This document shows positions 1-10,251 of a stretch of 64,000 nucleotides of DNA, piece by piece. Positions within the stretch are counted from its first letter, which is position 1; every line of letters begins with the position of its first letter. The stretch is from positions 599,117 to 663,116 of the forward strand of contig JAPDRN010000007.1 of assembly GCA_030247855.1 (NCBI GenBank), in the 5' to 3' direction. Source of the stretch: Knufia peltigerae (lineage: Eukaryota > Ascomycota > Eurotiomycetes > Chaetothyriales > Trichomeriaceae). The position numbers were made by a program, and so were the translations under genes. The notes under the pieces were generated by a model. It searched no databases. It saw only the letters and a list, made by a program, of their open reading frames with translations, and had not been told where the DNA came from.

Positions 1-3000
1 GGACGTCAAAGAGCGTGAGGAGCTCCTTTCGCAACAACCGTGCTTCGAGCTGGAGTGGCTTGGACAACGATACAATCTGCATGAGTGACTTGACGAGCTC
101 GAGCACGGGATCCCGAGGGTGTCGTGCGTCTGTAGATTCGAGTGTGCCGCCTGGCAAGTTGGGGAATGACCAGTCGCTTGCGAGTTCTGGGTGCAAAAGT
201 TCTTCACGTTGTCGTCGGATCAGGGCATTGATTTGTTTCTTCAAAGGCTTGGAAAAGTCATCCTGTAGTACTGTCGTGACTTCGGTGCTCGTTGGATCCT
301 CGGTCAGACTGATGAACGCGGAAGGTAGTTGGGTCGCTCGGGGAGTGGATGAATCGCCAGACTCGATCGTAGGTCGTTTCAAATTTTGCATCACTTCGAT
401 GAAGGTAATGACCCAATCCTCAAACACAGGTTGTAGCGAGAGCGGGAGAAACTGTGAGAGTTGCCAGTGGACGACGGTTTCAAGGTTCGACGTGTTCGTC
501 TGCTCTGTGATTGCCGAAGTACCCTTGCCTCCATAGTTGTACGCGTCGTACCAGACAAGGACGTCCCAGTAATCCTTGACTTCGAGCCCAAGGAAATGGA
601 ATAGTGGCTTCTGCTTGATCGATTTCAGGATGTACTGAGAATAAGCGTACGCGTTCTCAACCTCCTGTTTCGACGTTTGCAAAAGGAGTCTCGTGGGACT
701 CGCAAACACAACATGCGAGCCTACGCGGCGGAAGTCTGTGATGAGCTGCTGCATAGCCTTCTTCGACATCATTTGCACATAGTAGTGCAAATGACGGTCG
801 TACAAACATGAAGCAGGGGCCTCGACCCAGCGTACCAGGTGTTGGACCATGACATCTGCAAGTCTATTGCCCTGGCACGCTTCGGCCCACCATGATTTGA
901 CCATGTCTCGAAGCACTTCCAAAGCAGCTTGGGCGAACCCACCATTGGACCTTGAGATGCCACCACCAGAGAGTTCATCATCAGCGGCAGGATTGAAAGC
1001 AACCGAATCTGCCGACCCTTCAAGATCATTGATGATCGACGACGTCAACAGTGTATTGATTGCCAAATTCTGAACAGACACATCCACACAGACCGAAGTA
1101 TAGGCCCCTGGATTATTAATCGAAGGCATTTCGACCACTTCGGTCAATGGCCCAATGATATCGTCACGCTCATGGCCAGCGTGATCCGGACGTGGCTGTT
1201 CTGACCACCATAAGACGACGTTGCTTCTCTTAAGCCGGCGCGCATAAGCCAAGTCGATCAAGAAACGTGGATCGTCCTTCTCCAGGTTGCACAAAGGCAC
1301 GTCTCCATACCGTGCCAGCTCAGTCAAATGTGCCAACCATCCTGCAGCACTCAGGTAATGTGAAATAAGCTGCTTGAATGCATGAGCTTGCCAGCCAAGA
1401 GGAGGGAGGTCAACATCTGCATGCTCGCTGGGTAAAGATAATATGGGATAGTCTCGCACTATACGAATGTCATGCGACAACTGTTTGCTCGAAGTGGACT
1501 GCATCAAAATCATGGTTGGCTTCGACTCTTCCGACCGCCATTTCTTGAGAATCTCGCCCAGTTCTAGATGAGCTTTTCGTCTGGTGGTCACTTGCGACAC
1601 TTTGAAATGTAGACTAGCCTGGTATTCGAGAACACTGTCCACCAAAGCCTCTTCTGCAGTCTTTTGCCGGTACTGCTCTGCATAAATCTTGTCAGCGTTC
1701 GGAAGTTGAGCATCACGTGTTCGGCTCAGAATGATAATGTGCGCTTCCGATCTGGATGATGAGAACAACGCAAAGACGGTTCTATCTCCTGACGTGATGT
1801 GATAGAAGTAGACATAGCCAAACGCACTGAGATCTTCCAGATAAGTCGAATGTGAATTGCTTCTCAGGAGTGATGAAAGATCAAAGCCTTGTTCCAGGCC
1901 TTTGCCGAGGACGCCTTTTTGGCTCTCGTCGAAAGAGCACATGTTGCCTAACTTGAGCATAGCACGCATGAAAAGAGGCAGTTGTCGTTCGTAGACACCT
2001 TCGACGCTGGGGTGGTTACACAGCAATGAGACAGATTCAGCTTCCCGCAAGTAGGTGTCTTCAGACATGCTCAACTGAAACAGGTGAATTGAAGGGTGGC
2101 CATTTGGCAAGGCATGATTGACTTTCTCCACCTCACACCCTGGAATCTCGACGTTAGGTAACTCCTCGCCCTTCAGATTAAGATACAAGGTTCGTTGGAC
2201 CTTTATATCCAAGGGATGGATTTTCTTCCCAATCAAAACAAATGCCTTGACCTCTCCAGGCGATTCACCTTGTCGAAGTTGGAGTATTTGCCAGGTATTG
2301 ATGTAGAGCATCTCTGCTTGATTCCGGAAAAAGCTGCCGATTGAATCCATTGCAGAGTTTGGTTTTTCACCAAACAGCTGACGCCTTCTGGCTCTTGCTT
2401 GCTTCTGGATCTTCCATTTCTGTTTTTGATGTTGTAGCCAGCCACTGTAGTCCTCATCCGCAGCAGGGGCATCCGCCGGTAGGGTTGCATATGGATCAAT
2501 AACAGTCTGATTGGTAGTATCTGGGGATTTTCGCTTCGACTGTTTGGTGAGTTGTACTGGTGTCTTGAATTCTGCATCTAGTGCATCCTCAATATCACCT
2601 GTTGGTGGAAGACGATGGTCGAGAAGATTCACCGATCTCTCCCCAAGAGGTTTCTTTTCGAAGAGGTCACTCATCTTCTTCTGTTTGAATTTATCATCCT
2701 TGGCTGTGATACGCTTCTGCAGCCATTCAGGATGAGCAACCCGAGGCACAGGGTTTCTTATCTTTTGAAGAGCTGCTGGGATAGAGATGAGCTTTTGGAT
2801 GACAGAACCTAAGCGCTCGAGATAGTAGTCCCAATCAATGACTGTTCGAGGATCCATATCTCCCGGGTCCTCTTTGAGCCATTTTCGCAAGAAAAATCTC
2901 TTTACGTTTTCATCTGCTGAGAAAATAGCGACAGGAATGGCTCTCTCAGTCACGGGGGTGTTTCTCGGCTTCGCTGAAATAATGTATTTACAGTTCAGCC

Positions 3001-6000
3001 CTTTATCCTTGATCATTTGTTCACCCAAGAACTCAGCCAGGCGTTTCGCAGTAGTGATTGAGGTAGACTTCTGAGCTCCATATTCCTCCAAGGTTTTGGT
3101 CATGCTCTTGTTTTCACAAATCAAGTCGATCAGCTCTTCGTCAGCAAGCGTCGATCCATGTTGGTGAAGCACGTCGAGCCATCGGTTTGCAACACGGGCA
3201 ACAGCAGCGTATGTCTCTGCCAGCGTGGTGCCTTCCAGAAAGAACTTGAAGATTTGAGTCTGGAATATTTTGATGAGCTTCAATTCTCCTCTTCTCTTGA
3301 CTTCAAACCCTTTTAGTTCAGCAAGACTGCCATCATGGTTGAACACGGCGTACCGCTTCTTCAAGTTCTTGTCTTCTTCTTTAGATGTGGGTAGGATCAT
3401 GGCTTTATAAGGCCCGTCAACTTCGAAGAAGATCGAATTGTCGCTGTGGGTTTCGTATTTGAATATAGTCGGGTCTGTCAAGGTCTGGTATTGATGGTTT
3501 GTGTATGAAGCATGCACCAAATGGTTGAGCATCACACACGGGTACGACACGGCCATCTTCTTTCCATTCTTGAGAGTAAACACAACATTCTCTGGAAATG
3601 TAGCGGGAAGCATGCACCAGATACCATCAGTGTCCAATTCCAGCGGTCGACCAATACGTTCGACAAGTTCTCGAGCCATTTGGATAATGTGAGCACCCGT
3701 CAGGCAAGTGACGCCCGCCATCTCCAAAGAATACCATCTTGAACCCTTGCGCATCACGTAGCCATAGAAAGAGTTAAGAATGACCTTATGAGCCAGTTGC
3801 AGCGAGTCGAACAGCACGATCATCTTTTTGGCCTCCTCTATCTCCGTCGCAGAAGCCCCGGACGATTTCAAGGCTTCCGTTTTCCCTTTCCAGACTTTCT
3901 GCTTTCCTTTGAAATCGTACCGGCGGTCTCGGAAGTCTCGCACTGTGTCCACGTAGAACGGATTCTCACGTTGGCAAATGATAGCTTCACGTTCAATCGT
4001 TTTGGAATCGTGAATCTTGTGGTAGATCTTCTTTGAATATTCTTGGAGTCTTTTTCGTACTGCCGCCGCTTGCTCGTCCAAACTCAACTCCTGAAATGTT
4101 CTTCTCATCGATTTCGCATGTTTGCCTGGAAATGTCTCGTTGACCATGGCTCTTCGAATCATGTTGTATTCATCACGTTTCGTAGGCAAAAACTCGCCTC
4201 GCCATGCCCATGGTAATCGTCTGTCACAGGTTTTACCAGGTCGGTTGAAATCACAAGCCGCACAATCAGACTCGGATATCATCGAATCGGGTTGCAATCT
4301 GTTTGTGGTCATGATATTAGGATACATGGAAGCCACGTCCAGGTGATATATTAGTGGACGTTCGTTTCTGTGGGGTGTGGTCTTTAAACTGTTCAACTTT
4401 TCAGAAATTTGTGCTCGTACTTCATCGTAATTCGTAATGTCGTCAAGGTTCTTCTTCTCTTCGACCGTTATGCAAAACTTTAAAGCTGCATCGAGGTCTC
4501 GTAAAAGTTCGTCAATAGCTGCAGGATCAATAGCAAAGTTGACGGGAATATCTGCACGAAATACGCCCGCCTCAATACTCTCGACGTGCCCACCAACATA
4601 GGTCTCTGACTCGAGCAGGTGGCCTTCCCAGAATGCTTCTCTCGGTTCTTTATGCTTGTTCGGGAGGACGATGTTTTTCTGGTATGCTTGAACCATAAGC
4701 AACATCTCGCAAAGAGTACCAGTTCCTTTCCGAAGAGTGTCGTCTGGATTGAGCGGAAGAATTGTGCAAAGTGAGAAGATAAAAGGGTGTACATATTTCA
4801 TGTATAGGTAATAGGTCGCGACTGCATCGGAAACTGAGTATTCGGCCAGGATTTGCGGGTGTTCATTGGCATAAGGTGTCATCAACTCTGGGTCGAGCTC
4901 ATCCGGGTCATAACCAAGTTTTGCAACGGTGACAGCTTTCAAACCTCGACTTCCTTGAGGTAGATAACTATCTCGATTGACCCAAGCGAAGCAATCCAAG
5001 TGTGCACAGTAGTCACTCTGGTAGATGTCTTCACTGTTCTTTCGGAAGCCAATCTCCGCATACATATCGATACCTAAAACACTGGCTCTCGCTTCCACGA
5101 AGGGCCAATCGAAGAAGTCACCGTTGTATGTTGCAATGACATTCGGTCGTGCCTCTTTGATGTGTGAGAAAAATCTCTCAATGAGTGCTCGTTCATTCGG
5201 TTCGTTGAAGATCATGAAAGGCCCTTCGTACTCTTCTTTCGGGGTGTAATCAAAGTCTGAAATGTCTTCCGAGACGATTTCTCTGTTCGTGATGAGGAAA
5301 CCTTGACCATCGATCATGTATGAAATCATCATAATCTGGTCAATGAGGGAATCTGGGAATTTGAGCGGTAATTTTGTCGTTTCAATATCAAATGCAAGCA
5401 CAACTGGATCCGCACGCTGCAAACGATCTTCCAGGCACGTCAGTTTGACCGAGCCGTGTTTCGCATCCACCGTATACCACTTTCCGAGTCGGATATCCTC
5501 ATCAATCGTCACTCGAACATGATAAGGAACGTCGTATTCACGAATATCGACAATAAAGTCACTGGCTTCGGCGATCCCGTTGGTATGGATGTCGTTCAGC
5601 TGCTCCTCGTCGTAAACATCGAATCCAGCTGTCGCGCTGGCGACTTCCGCATAAGTATCCATGGCGTTGACCTTTTCTTTATTCTTCTCGGCGATGGGCA
5701 GGACTGACTTTCGCACCGCCAGCAGGTCTGTGACATTGGCGAAGTTCAACCGCAGGAATGTACGCTTATAGCCTAGGAGGTGGTTGGGCATCTTCAGATC
5801 CTCCTTGGTGACCCGAGCTACCGACTTGACAAGGCCTTCAAACATTCTCTTGCACCATTCTTCGACTTCTGCCTCTCTTCCTCGTTTCACAGCCAGTAAG
5901 AAATACGGGTCGTACTCGACAGTGGCCTTAAAGTTCTCCTCATCTTCACCAATAAAATAGAAGTCGACGCCAGCTCTGCCTCCTGGTACTTTCGGATCTT

Positions 6001-6244
6001 CAATGACCGTACTATGCATGTTGTATAGCCATCCTACTCTTCTCTTGCCCGAGTCATATCTAGGGAAGCCCATTGACTCGTCGATGCTGTTTGCCAGCCG
6101 AATTGCCTGGAACTTCTCATCTTGGGACGTTGCTTCTGTGTCGCGCAAAGATGCAGAGTCTATTGTTTTTGTTCGTTGATTTCGAGAGGAGGCTTTGGAA
6201 AATCTGACATTGGAGCCGTATCTGCTGGGTTTCCTGACAGGCAT
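1..6244 (-). CDS. POL2: DNA polymerase epsilon catalytic subunit (3' end outside window)
   Basis: Leading-strand replicative B-family polymerase with proofreading 3'-5' exonuclease, catalytic subunit of the nuclear Pol epsilon holoenzyme. The frame is open without a stop or intron from ATG 6244 to the window edge, giving 2081 residues of a protein usually about 2200 long, so the C-terminal cysteine-rich zinc/iron-sulfur modules are missing. Exonuclease motif I (FDIET) places the catalytic pair at D286 and E288. Exo II reads TYNGDFFDWPF. Polymerase motif A is HLDVASMYPN with D636, motif B includes LNSFYGYVMRKGSRW, and motif C is DTDGIW with D871 and D873. All catalytic residues are intact. It is transcribed divergently from COX20 across a 349 bp promoter that holds an ACGCGT box. 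Identification is by family motifs and is essentially certain. Confidence 0.97.
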   Translation of the reverse strand, partial: MPVRKPSRYGSNVRFSKASSRNQRTKTIDSASLRDTEATSQDEKFQAIRLANSIDESMGFPRYDSGKRRVGWLYNMHSTVIEDPKVPGGRAGVDFYFIGEDEENFKATVEYDPYFLLAVKRGREAEVEEWCKRMFEGLVKSVARVTKEDLKMPNHLLGYKRTFLRLNFANVTDLLAVRKSVLPIAEKNKEKVNAMDTYAEVASATAGFDVYDEEQLNDIHTNGIAEASDFIVDIREYDVPYHVRVTIDEDIRLGKWYTVDAKHGSVKLTCLEDRLQRADPVVLAFDIETTKLPLKFPDSLIDQIMMISYMIDGQGFLITNREIVSEDISDFDYTPKEEYEGPFMIFNEPNERALIERFFSHIKEARPNVIATYNGDFFDWPFVEARASVLGIDMYAEIGFRKNSEDIYQSDYCAHLDCFAWVNRDSYLPQGSRGLKAVTVAKLGYDPDELDPELMTPYANEHPQILAEYSVSDAVATYYLYMKYVHPFIFSLCTILPLNPDDTLRKGTGTLCEMLLMVQAYQKNIVLPNKHKEPREAFWEGHLLESETYVGGHVESIEAGVFRADIPVNFAIDPAAIDELLRDLDAALKFCITVEEKKNLDDITNYDEVRAQISEKLNSLKTTPHRNERPLIYHLDVASMYPNIMTTNRLQPDSMISESDCAACDFNRPGKTCDRRLPWAWRGEFLPTKRDEYNMIRRAMVNETFPGKHAKSMRRTFQELSLDEQAAAVRKRLQEYSKKIYHKIHDSKTIEREAIICQRENPFYVDTVRDFRDRRYDFKGKQKVWKGKTEALKSSGASATEIEEAKKMIVLFDSLQLAHKVILNSFYGYVMRKGSRWYSLEMAGVTCLTGAHIIQMARELVERIGRPLELDTDGIWCMLPATFPENVVFTLKNGKKMAVSYPCVMLNHLVHASYTNHQYQTLTDPTIFKYETHSDNSIFFEVDGPYKAMILPTSKEEDKNLKKRYAVFNHDGSLAELKGFEVKRRGELKLIKIFQTQIFKFFLEGTTLAETYAAVARVANRWLDVLHQHGSTLADEELIDLICENKSMTKTLEEYGAQKSTSITTAKRLAEFLGEQMIKDKGLNCKYIISAKPRNTPVTERAIPVAIFSADENVKRFFLRKWLKEDPGDMDPRTVIDWDYYLERLGSVIQKLISIPAALQKIRNPVPRVAHPEWLQKRITAKDDKFKQKKMSDLFEKKPLGERSVNLLDHRLPPTGDIEDALDAEFKTPVQLTKQSKRKSPDTTNQTVIDPYATLPADAPAADEDYSGWLQHQKQKWKIQKQARARRRQLFGEKPNSAMDSIGSFFRNQAEMLYINTWQILQLRQGESPGEVKAFVLIGKKIHPLDIKVQRTLYLNLKGEELPNVEIPGCEVEKVNHALPNGHPSIHLFQLSMSEDTYLREAESVSLLCNHPSVEGVYERQLPLFMRAMLKLGNMCSFDESQKGVLGKGLEQGFDLSSLLRSNSHSTYLEDLSAFGYVYFYHITSGDRTVFALFSSSRSEAHIIILSRTRDAQLPNADKIYAEQYRQKTAEEALVDSVLEYQASLHFKVSQVTTRRKAHLELGEILKKWRSEESKPTMILMQSTSSKQLSHDIRIVRDYPILSLPSEHADVDLPPLGWQAHAFKQLISHYLSAAGWLAHLTELARYGDVPLCNLEKDDPRFLIDLAYARRLKRSNVVLWWSEQPRPDHAGHERDDIIGPLTEVVEMPSINNPGAYTSVCVDVSVQNLAINTLLTSSIINDLEGSADSVAFNPAADDELSGGGISRSNGGFAQAALEVLRDMVKSWWAEACQGNRLADVMVQHLVRWVEAPASCLYDRHLHYYVQMMSKKAMQQLITDFRRVGSHVVFASPTRLLLQTSKQEVENAYAYSQYILKSIKQKPLFHFLGLEVKDYWDVLVWYDAYNYGGKGTSAITEQTNTSNLETVVHWQLSQFLPLSLQPVFEDWVITFIEVMQNLKRPTIESGDSSTPRATQLPSAFISLTEDPTSTEVTTVLQDDFSKPLKKQINALIRRQREELLHPELASDWSFPNLPGGTLESTDARHPRDPVLELVKSLMQIVSLSKPLQLEARLLRKELLTLFDV

Positions 6245-6593
6245 TGTAGGGAGACTCGAGATCAAGTGAAACGTATAGCGGTTGTTCTATGACATGTGTT
6301 GCGAGAGAAAGCTTTTTCTCATGCTGTCTGTGCTGAAGTACTTCGCCTCGAAATGCATATGTATGGTGATCGCTAAATGCGCAGTTGTCCAACGTTGATA
6401 CGGAGTATTTGGACGAGGAATTGGACGTTTTGGGGGTCGCGTTCGAAAGACGCGTCGATCGCGTAAAGCATCCGCGAAAAATCGGTTAAACATCGGCCAT
6501 AAAATCTCTCCACTTAAAGATCTTGGGCAACGATTCAATGATCATGAGATTTCCAGGCGCAGTTGATGCTAGGTCAACACCATCACAACCACC
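6245..6593. promoter_or_regulatory. Bidirectional promoter POL2 / COX20
   Basis: A 349 bp gap between divergent start codons, so it must serve both genes. It contains an ACGCGT hexamer at 6450-6455, an ATTGG (inverted CCAAT) at 6420-6424 and one copy of the dispersed TACGGAGTA motif at 6399-6407. No clear TATA box is visible. Assignment as promoter follows from position; binding of any factor is inferred. Confidence 0.7.
6450..6455. promoter_or_regulatory. MCB-like ACGCGT box
   Basis: ACGCGT, the MluI cell-cycle box bound by MBF in yeasts, lies 206 bp upstream of the POL2 start codon. Replication genes are classic MBF targets, so the placement is sensible, but a 6-mer is expected about 16 times in 64 kb by chance. 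Confidence 0.45.
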
Positions 6594-7227
6594 ATGGCCG
6601 ACGATACACGAGAAGAACAAAATGTGACTCCAGATGACCCAGCGCAGCCCGCGCGCCGTCCAAAGCGACGACACGACATCCCTAAATCTCAAGCCCAGAA
6701 GATGTGGGATGCGCTCGGGAGCCCGTCAGATCCTGCAAATGAAATGCCCGGAGGTACATACAATTCAGCTGGCGGCAGACCGGCAGAGGTGTCTTGGAAG
6801 GATGCATTCAAATTCTCGTATCAAGGTAAAGGCCCAGCCTGGTATCAGACACCTTGTGCGAGAGATTCCTTGCTGGTCGGCATCGCTGCTGGGGGCGGAG
6901 TTGGAGGCTTGCGATTTATTTTAAAAGGTATTTGGCAGTAACATGAGGCTATTGCTGGATCTCAAGTCTGACACAATGATAGGACTTTCGTCTATGTTGG
7001 TGACCTCCAACTGGGCAGTCGGGGGGTTTGTGCTCACAGCTAGTGGCATGTACGCCTGGTGCGAACGTAGACGAAGGGAGGAGCAGCGAGGCATTGCTCA
7101 AGCTGTTATTGGAATGAAAATGTTACAAGAGAAGAAAGCCCGAGAAAGAGCTGCCGCAGAAGCAAAAGCGAAAGAAGAGGAGGAAGCTCTGAAAAAGCAG
7201 AGCCAGAGATGGTACAAGTTCTGGTGA
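6594..7227 (+). CDS. COX20: COX20-like cytochrome c oxidase assembly chaperone
   Basis: Mitochondrial inner-membrane chaperone of the Cox2 subunit, needed for cytochrome oxidase assembly (family knowledge). Two exons, 6594-6927 and 6983-7227, join across a 55 nt intron (GTATTT donor, CTGAC branch at 6967, TAG acceptor) to give 192 residues. The start has a near-ideal ACCATGG context. The family signature is the pair of short membrane segments: around residues 92-112, preceded by PCARDSLLVGI and running GGGVGGLRF, and around 120-137 with TSNWAVGGFV. These are followed by a basic YAWCERRRREEQRG loop. The C-terminal tail is a charged, alanine-rich probable coiled coil ending WYKFW. The fused protein matches COX20 architecture only after splicing, which supports the intron. 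Confidence 0.88.
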
Positions 7228-7375
7228 GAAAAATTACTGTCTTGCTTATCATGCATCTGCAGGCGTTCTGGGATGATAATGTACACTATTTGCTGCTGGA
7301 CGCAGTTAGCGCATCTGAACGTTGGAATATCTCGAATATTTTGAAGACTGTTTCATCGCGGGTGTCCTGGGAAAA

Positions 7376-8077
7376 TCAACCATCCTCAAAATGGACGCGG
7401 ACACTTTTGCGTGGAGAGTTATCAAGAGACGGCACATCCTCTCTATCGCTTATGAAGCGTTTTCTCCTCTCACTTCTCTGTTGCCTCGCTTCGCGTGCCT
7501 CTCGATTTTTATACTCCTCCAGTTGTTGTTTCCTCCGTCGCGATCTGGACCATGCGATAGCAGGCGTTGGGCGAAAACCAACCCCGTTGATGCCATAGAG
7601 ATCATCATCGGGATCATCAGGGTCATGTCCAGTAATTTCAGAGTCGTGCCAGAACTGGTCTGATAGTTCTTTTGCTAGTGGCGGGGATCCTGACCTTGAA
7701 GTTGTAGCTAATGGTGCTGTTGATGTGCTTTGTGATTCTCCCTTCGCCGCTAGAGATGCTTTTGAAGGCGACTGCGACGGCATTCTAGTCTTTGATGATA
7801 GATCCATTCGCATACCGTCGGTCAAGCTTGCAGTAAGGCCAGACAGTTGCGGTGCTTGACACGGTCGCGGGGATGATGATGTGCGATCATGCTGCAGTGT
7901 GAGCAGGTCATTGTCAATGTCCAAGTCGTCGAATTTCCTAGCGACTTTCGTCCGTGGACTTCCAGTCTCCTGCTCGTCGACATCGGGTGTCAACAGTTGT
8001 TGGGAAAGAGGACCGCTTGTTTCCCGATGGTGATCTTGCTCACGCTTTCTTTTCGGTGAAGCTGAAGCTGACGCCAT
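7376..8077 (-). CDS. Conserved-looking uncharacterised nuclear protein
   Basis: Single exon of 233 residues. The frame extends 17 codons upstream but only to a GTG, so the first ATG (8077, MASASASPKRKRE) is taken as start. The N-terminus carries a basic PKRKRE stretch resembling a nuclear localisation signal. The first two thirds are Ser/Thr/Pro-rich and probably disordered. The C-terminal third looks constrained: HDSEITGHDPDDPDDD is followed by YGINGVGFRPTPA, then a highly basic helical segment rich in RRK, EYKNREAREARQQRSERRKR. I do not recognise a named domain or function. It lies tail-to-tail with COX20 and downstream of NOP56 on the same strand. Confidence 0.7.
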   Translation of the reverse strand: MASASASPKRKREQDHHRETSGPLSQQLLTPDVDEQETGSPRTKVARKFDDLDIDNDLLTLQHDRTSSSPRPCQAPQLSGLTASLTDGMRMDLSSKTRMPSQSPSKASLAAKGESQSTSTAPLATTSRSGSPPLAKELSDQFWHDSEITGHDPDDPDDDLYGINGVGFRPTPAIAWSRSRRRKQQLEEYKNREAREARQQRSERRKRFISDREDVPSLDNSPRKSVRVHFEDG

Positions 8078-8596
8078 ATTCGTAGTAGAAGTGTGGGGTA
8101 CGGCGGTAGACTGCGAGAACTGAATCACCTTCGATCTGTGATAGAGAGGGACTTAACCTATCAAGGTAGATGAAGGCGACGTAAGATCGACGACCATGTT
8201 CAACCTGGCCATTCGATTAAGAAATCGAAAGTTAATCACCGGAACCATACCAGCTCATCCTGCTCTCATCGGTGAAGCATGGTCTTGATTGGCGGTCCGT
8301 GCTGCGATAGAAAATCTATCAGAATTTGGTCTTAACAAGAACGGTGGGATGGAAAAGCCATGAGGAAAATATTGAGAACTGCGCCGTCTTTATCTCACAA
8401 ATTGGAAAGAAGCTACGATGCGTCGGATGTGCACGTCGTGGGCAAGTAGCGATGCCCTTGGGTATTGTTTATGGACTTCTACTTGTACACCTTTGATTCA
8501 TGTCTGGATTCTTGCCCATGTACAAAACACCATCCAGCGAAACCAACATAGCAACCATTTCCTACCAACGCCATGCGCATAATCTCATTTCGTCCG
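8078..8596. other. Intergenic, NOP56 3' end to promoter of the 7376-8077 gene
   Basis: 519 bp between two genes on the minus strand. It must hold the NOP56 3' UTR and the promoter of the uncharacterised gene. I see no RNA gene, repeat or distinct motif. Confidence 0.6.
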
Positions 8597-10251
8597 TTAT
8601 TCTGACTTGGACTTCTTCTTCTTTTTCTTCTCTCCCACTTCACCATCCGTGTCCATAGACTTGCGCTTCTTTTTCTTCTCCTCGCCGTCAACCTCGCCGC
8701 CTTCAGACTTTCGCTTCTTGTCTTTCTTCTTCTCCTTGCCGTCCTTATCCTTCTTCTTCTTTTCCTGCTTTTGTACAGCAGTAGGCTCTGCGTCAAACAT
8801 CTCGACATCAGCTTTGGATGGCTCATCTATGTCCATGTCTGCAAGGATTTTGTCCATTGCGGATTTCTGTACAAAATCATTAGCTTACGCATATCGGTAG
8901 AGGCGCACGTCACATACCATTGCAACTTCATTTTTCGTGGGCTGAGCTCCTGAAGCATAGAAGTCAAGTCGCTCTTCGACTTGCTTCTTGAGTGCCTGCC
9001 CATATACTGTTGACGGTGTCTCGGAGAAGTTGTCGATTCTAGAAGCAATGGAGCATTTGTTGGCCAAGAAGCGAGATATCCTGCCCTTGTTCTTCTGTCC
9101 GGCGCGGCCAATGTATGAGGAATGGTAGAGAAGACCATATTTCGGCGTGTTGCCTTTTGTCTTCAGGGCTCTGAAAAGAGCCTTCTCGGCACCCAAGATC
9201 TGCACGGTCGAGGCTGGGTACTTGGAGAGATTCGTCAAACTACCAGCATGTGAGATCAGCCGCGCACCGACAACCTCTCCAATCAGGGCTGCTAGGTTTG
9301 GCGCTACCACGCTCATCTTGGAAACCAAGTAGCTGTAGAGTGTCTTTCTGTACTTTGCAAGGCTGACAACACGCTCAGCGAAAAGTGTAACATTTTCCAT
9401 GTCGGACACCGAGATTTCTTGACCCATACTTGTCTTTGCGGCGTCAATGATACTCTTTGCGACGTCCTCGTCGTCGTCAACCACTGCAGCGAGATCGTGC
9501 AAGCTTTCATCAGACAGGGTCCTCTTGTCCTTGACGAACAAAGCGACCTGTGCGTATTTGTTGTTTTCCGAAACGATCTTGACTAACTCGGGGAAATGCC
9601 ACGAGTACCATTCTCGCACACGCATGGAAAATGTGTTGATCGCCTTGTCAAGCTGGTCTAGAATGGCGATGGCTTGAATGATGTGGTTGTCGTTCTTCTG
9701 AACGGAGAACTTGACCTTGGCTCTTGAGTACGCATGACCCAGACCAAGCTGTGCCGTTGCAGTGTCACCTTCCCGAAGTTGCTTGAGAAGTTTCTCAGAG
9801 TGCAGTCTAAGCCCTCTCAGCATGTCTTGAACTACCTCGCTTGTATCGCCAGTTTCACATTCAAGGCTGGGAAACGCGGTCTTGATACTGCTGGCCAGGA
9901 TCTTGTCCGAAACACCCAGGGTGACTTTGTTCTTCTTTCCGGCTTTTGGGAGATTGAGCTCGAGGAAGGATTTCAGGTAGTCGGACGCAATGCCCTCGGA
10001 GATGTCATGGAGCTCTTCAAGCGCTTGTTTTCCATTCCTTAGAAGGTTAGTGATGGCTTGACACTTCCCACAGAAGGACCCGCATACTCAAACGGTAGAA
10101 AGCTGACCAGATCGACCATTTTTCCGAATCGCGCGAGATCTTGCACACTGTCTTGCACTTCCTTCAACCTATTGCCCACGGTATCTTGCTGGTGTGCGAC
10201 CTTGAAGATGGAGTAGCCCATCGGGCCTTCGTGGAGGAGATAGTCGGCCAT
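8597..10251 (-). CDS. NOP56: Box C/D snoRNP core protein Nop56
   Basis: Core nucleolar protein of box C/D snoRNPs, guiding rRNA 2'-O-methylation and early pre-rRNA processing. Three exons: 10251-10088, 10037-8918 and 8866-8597, with introns of 50 and 51 nt (GTATGC and GTATGT donors; CACTAAC branch in the first). The product has 517 residues, close to yeast Nop56. It opens MADYLLHEGPMGYSIFKV and continues LKEVQDSVQDLARFGKMV, the typical NOP5NT domain. The first splice restores PFENGKQALEELHDISEG. The Nop domain around residues 300-365 includes NLAALIGEVVGARLISHAGS and GAEKALFRALKTKG. The tail is the lysine-rich KKE/D repeat (KKKKDKDGKEKKKDKKRK). Both introns are too short to host a snoRNA, unlike the animal gene. 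Confidence 0.96.

Noticed and set aside
8078..8128. N-terminal extension of the 7376-8077 gene
   Set aside because: The additional 17 codons start from GTG; the ATG at 8077 is the first valid start.
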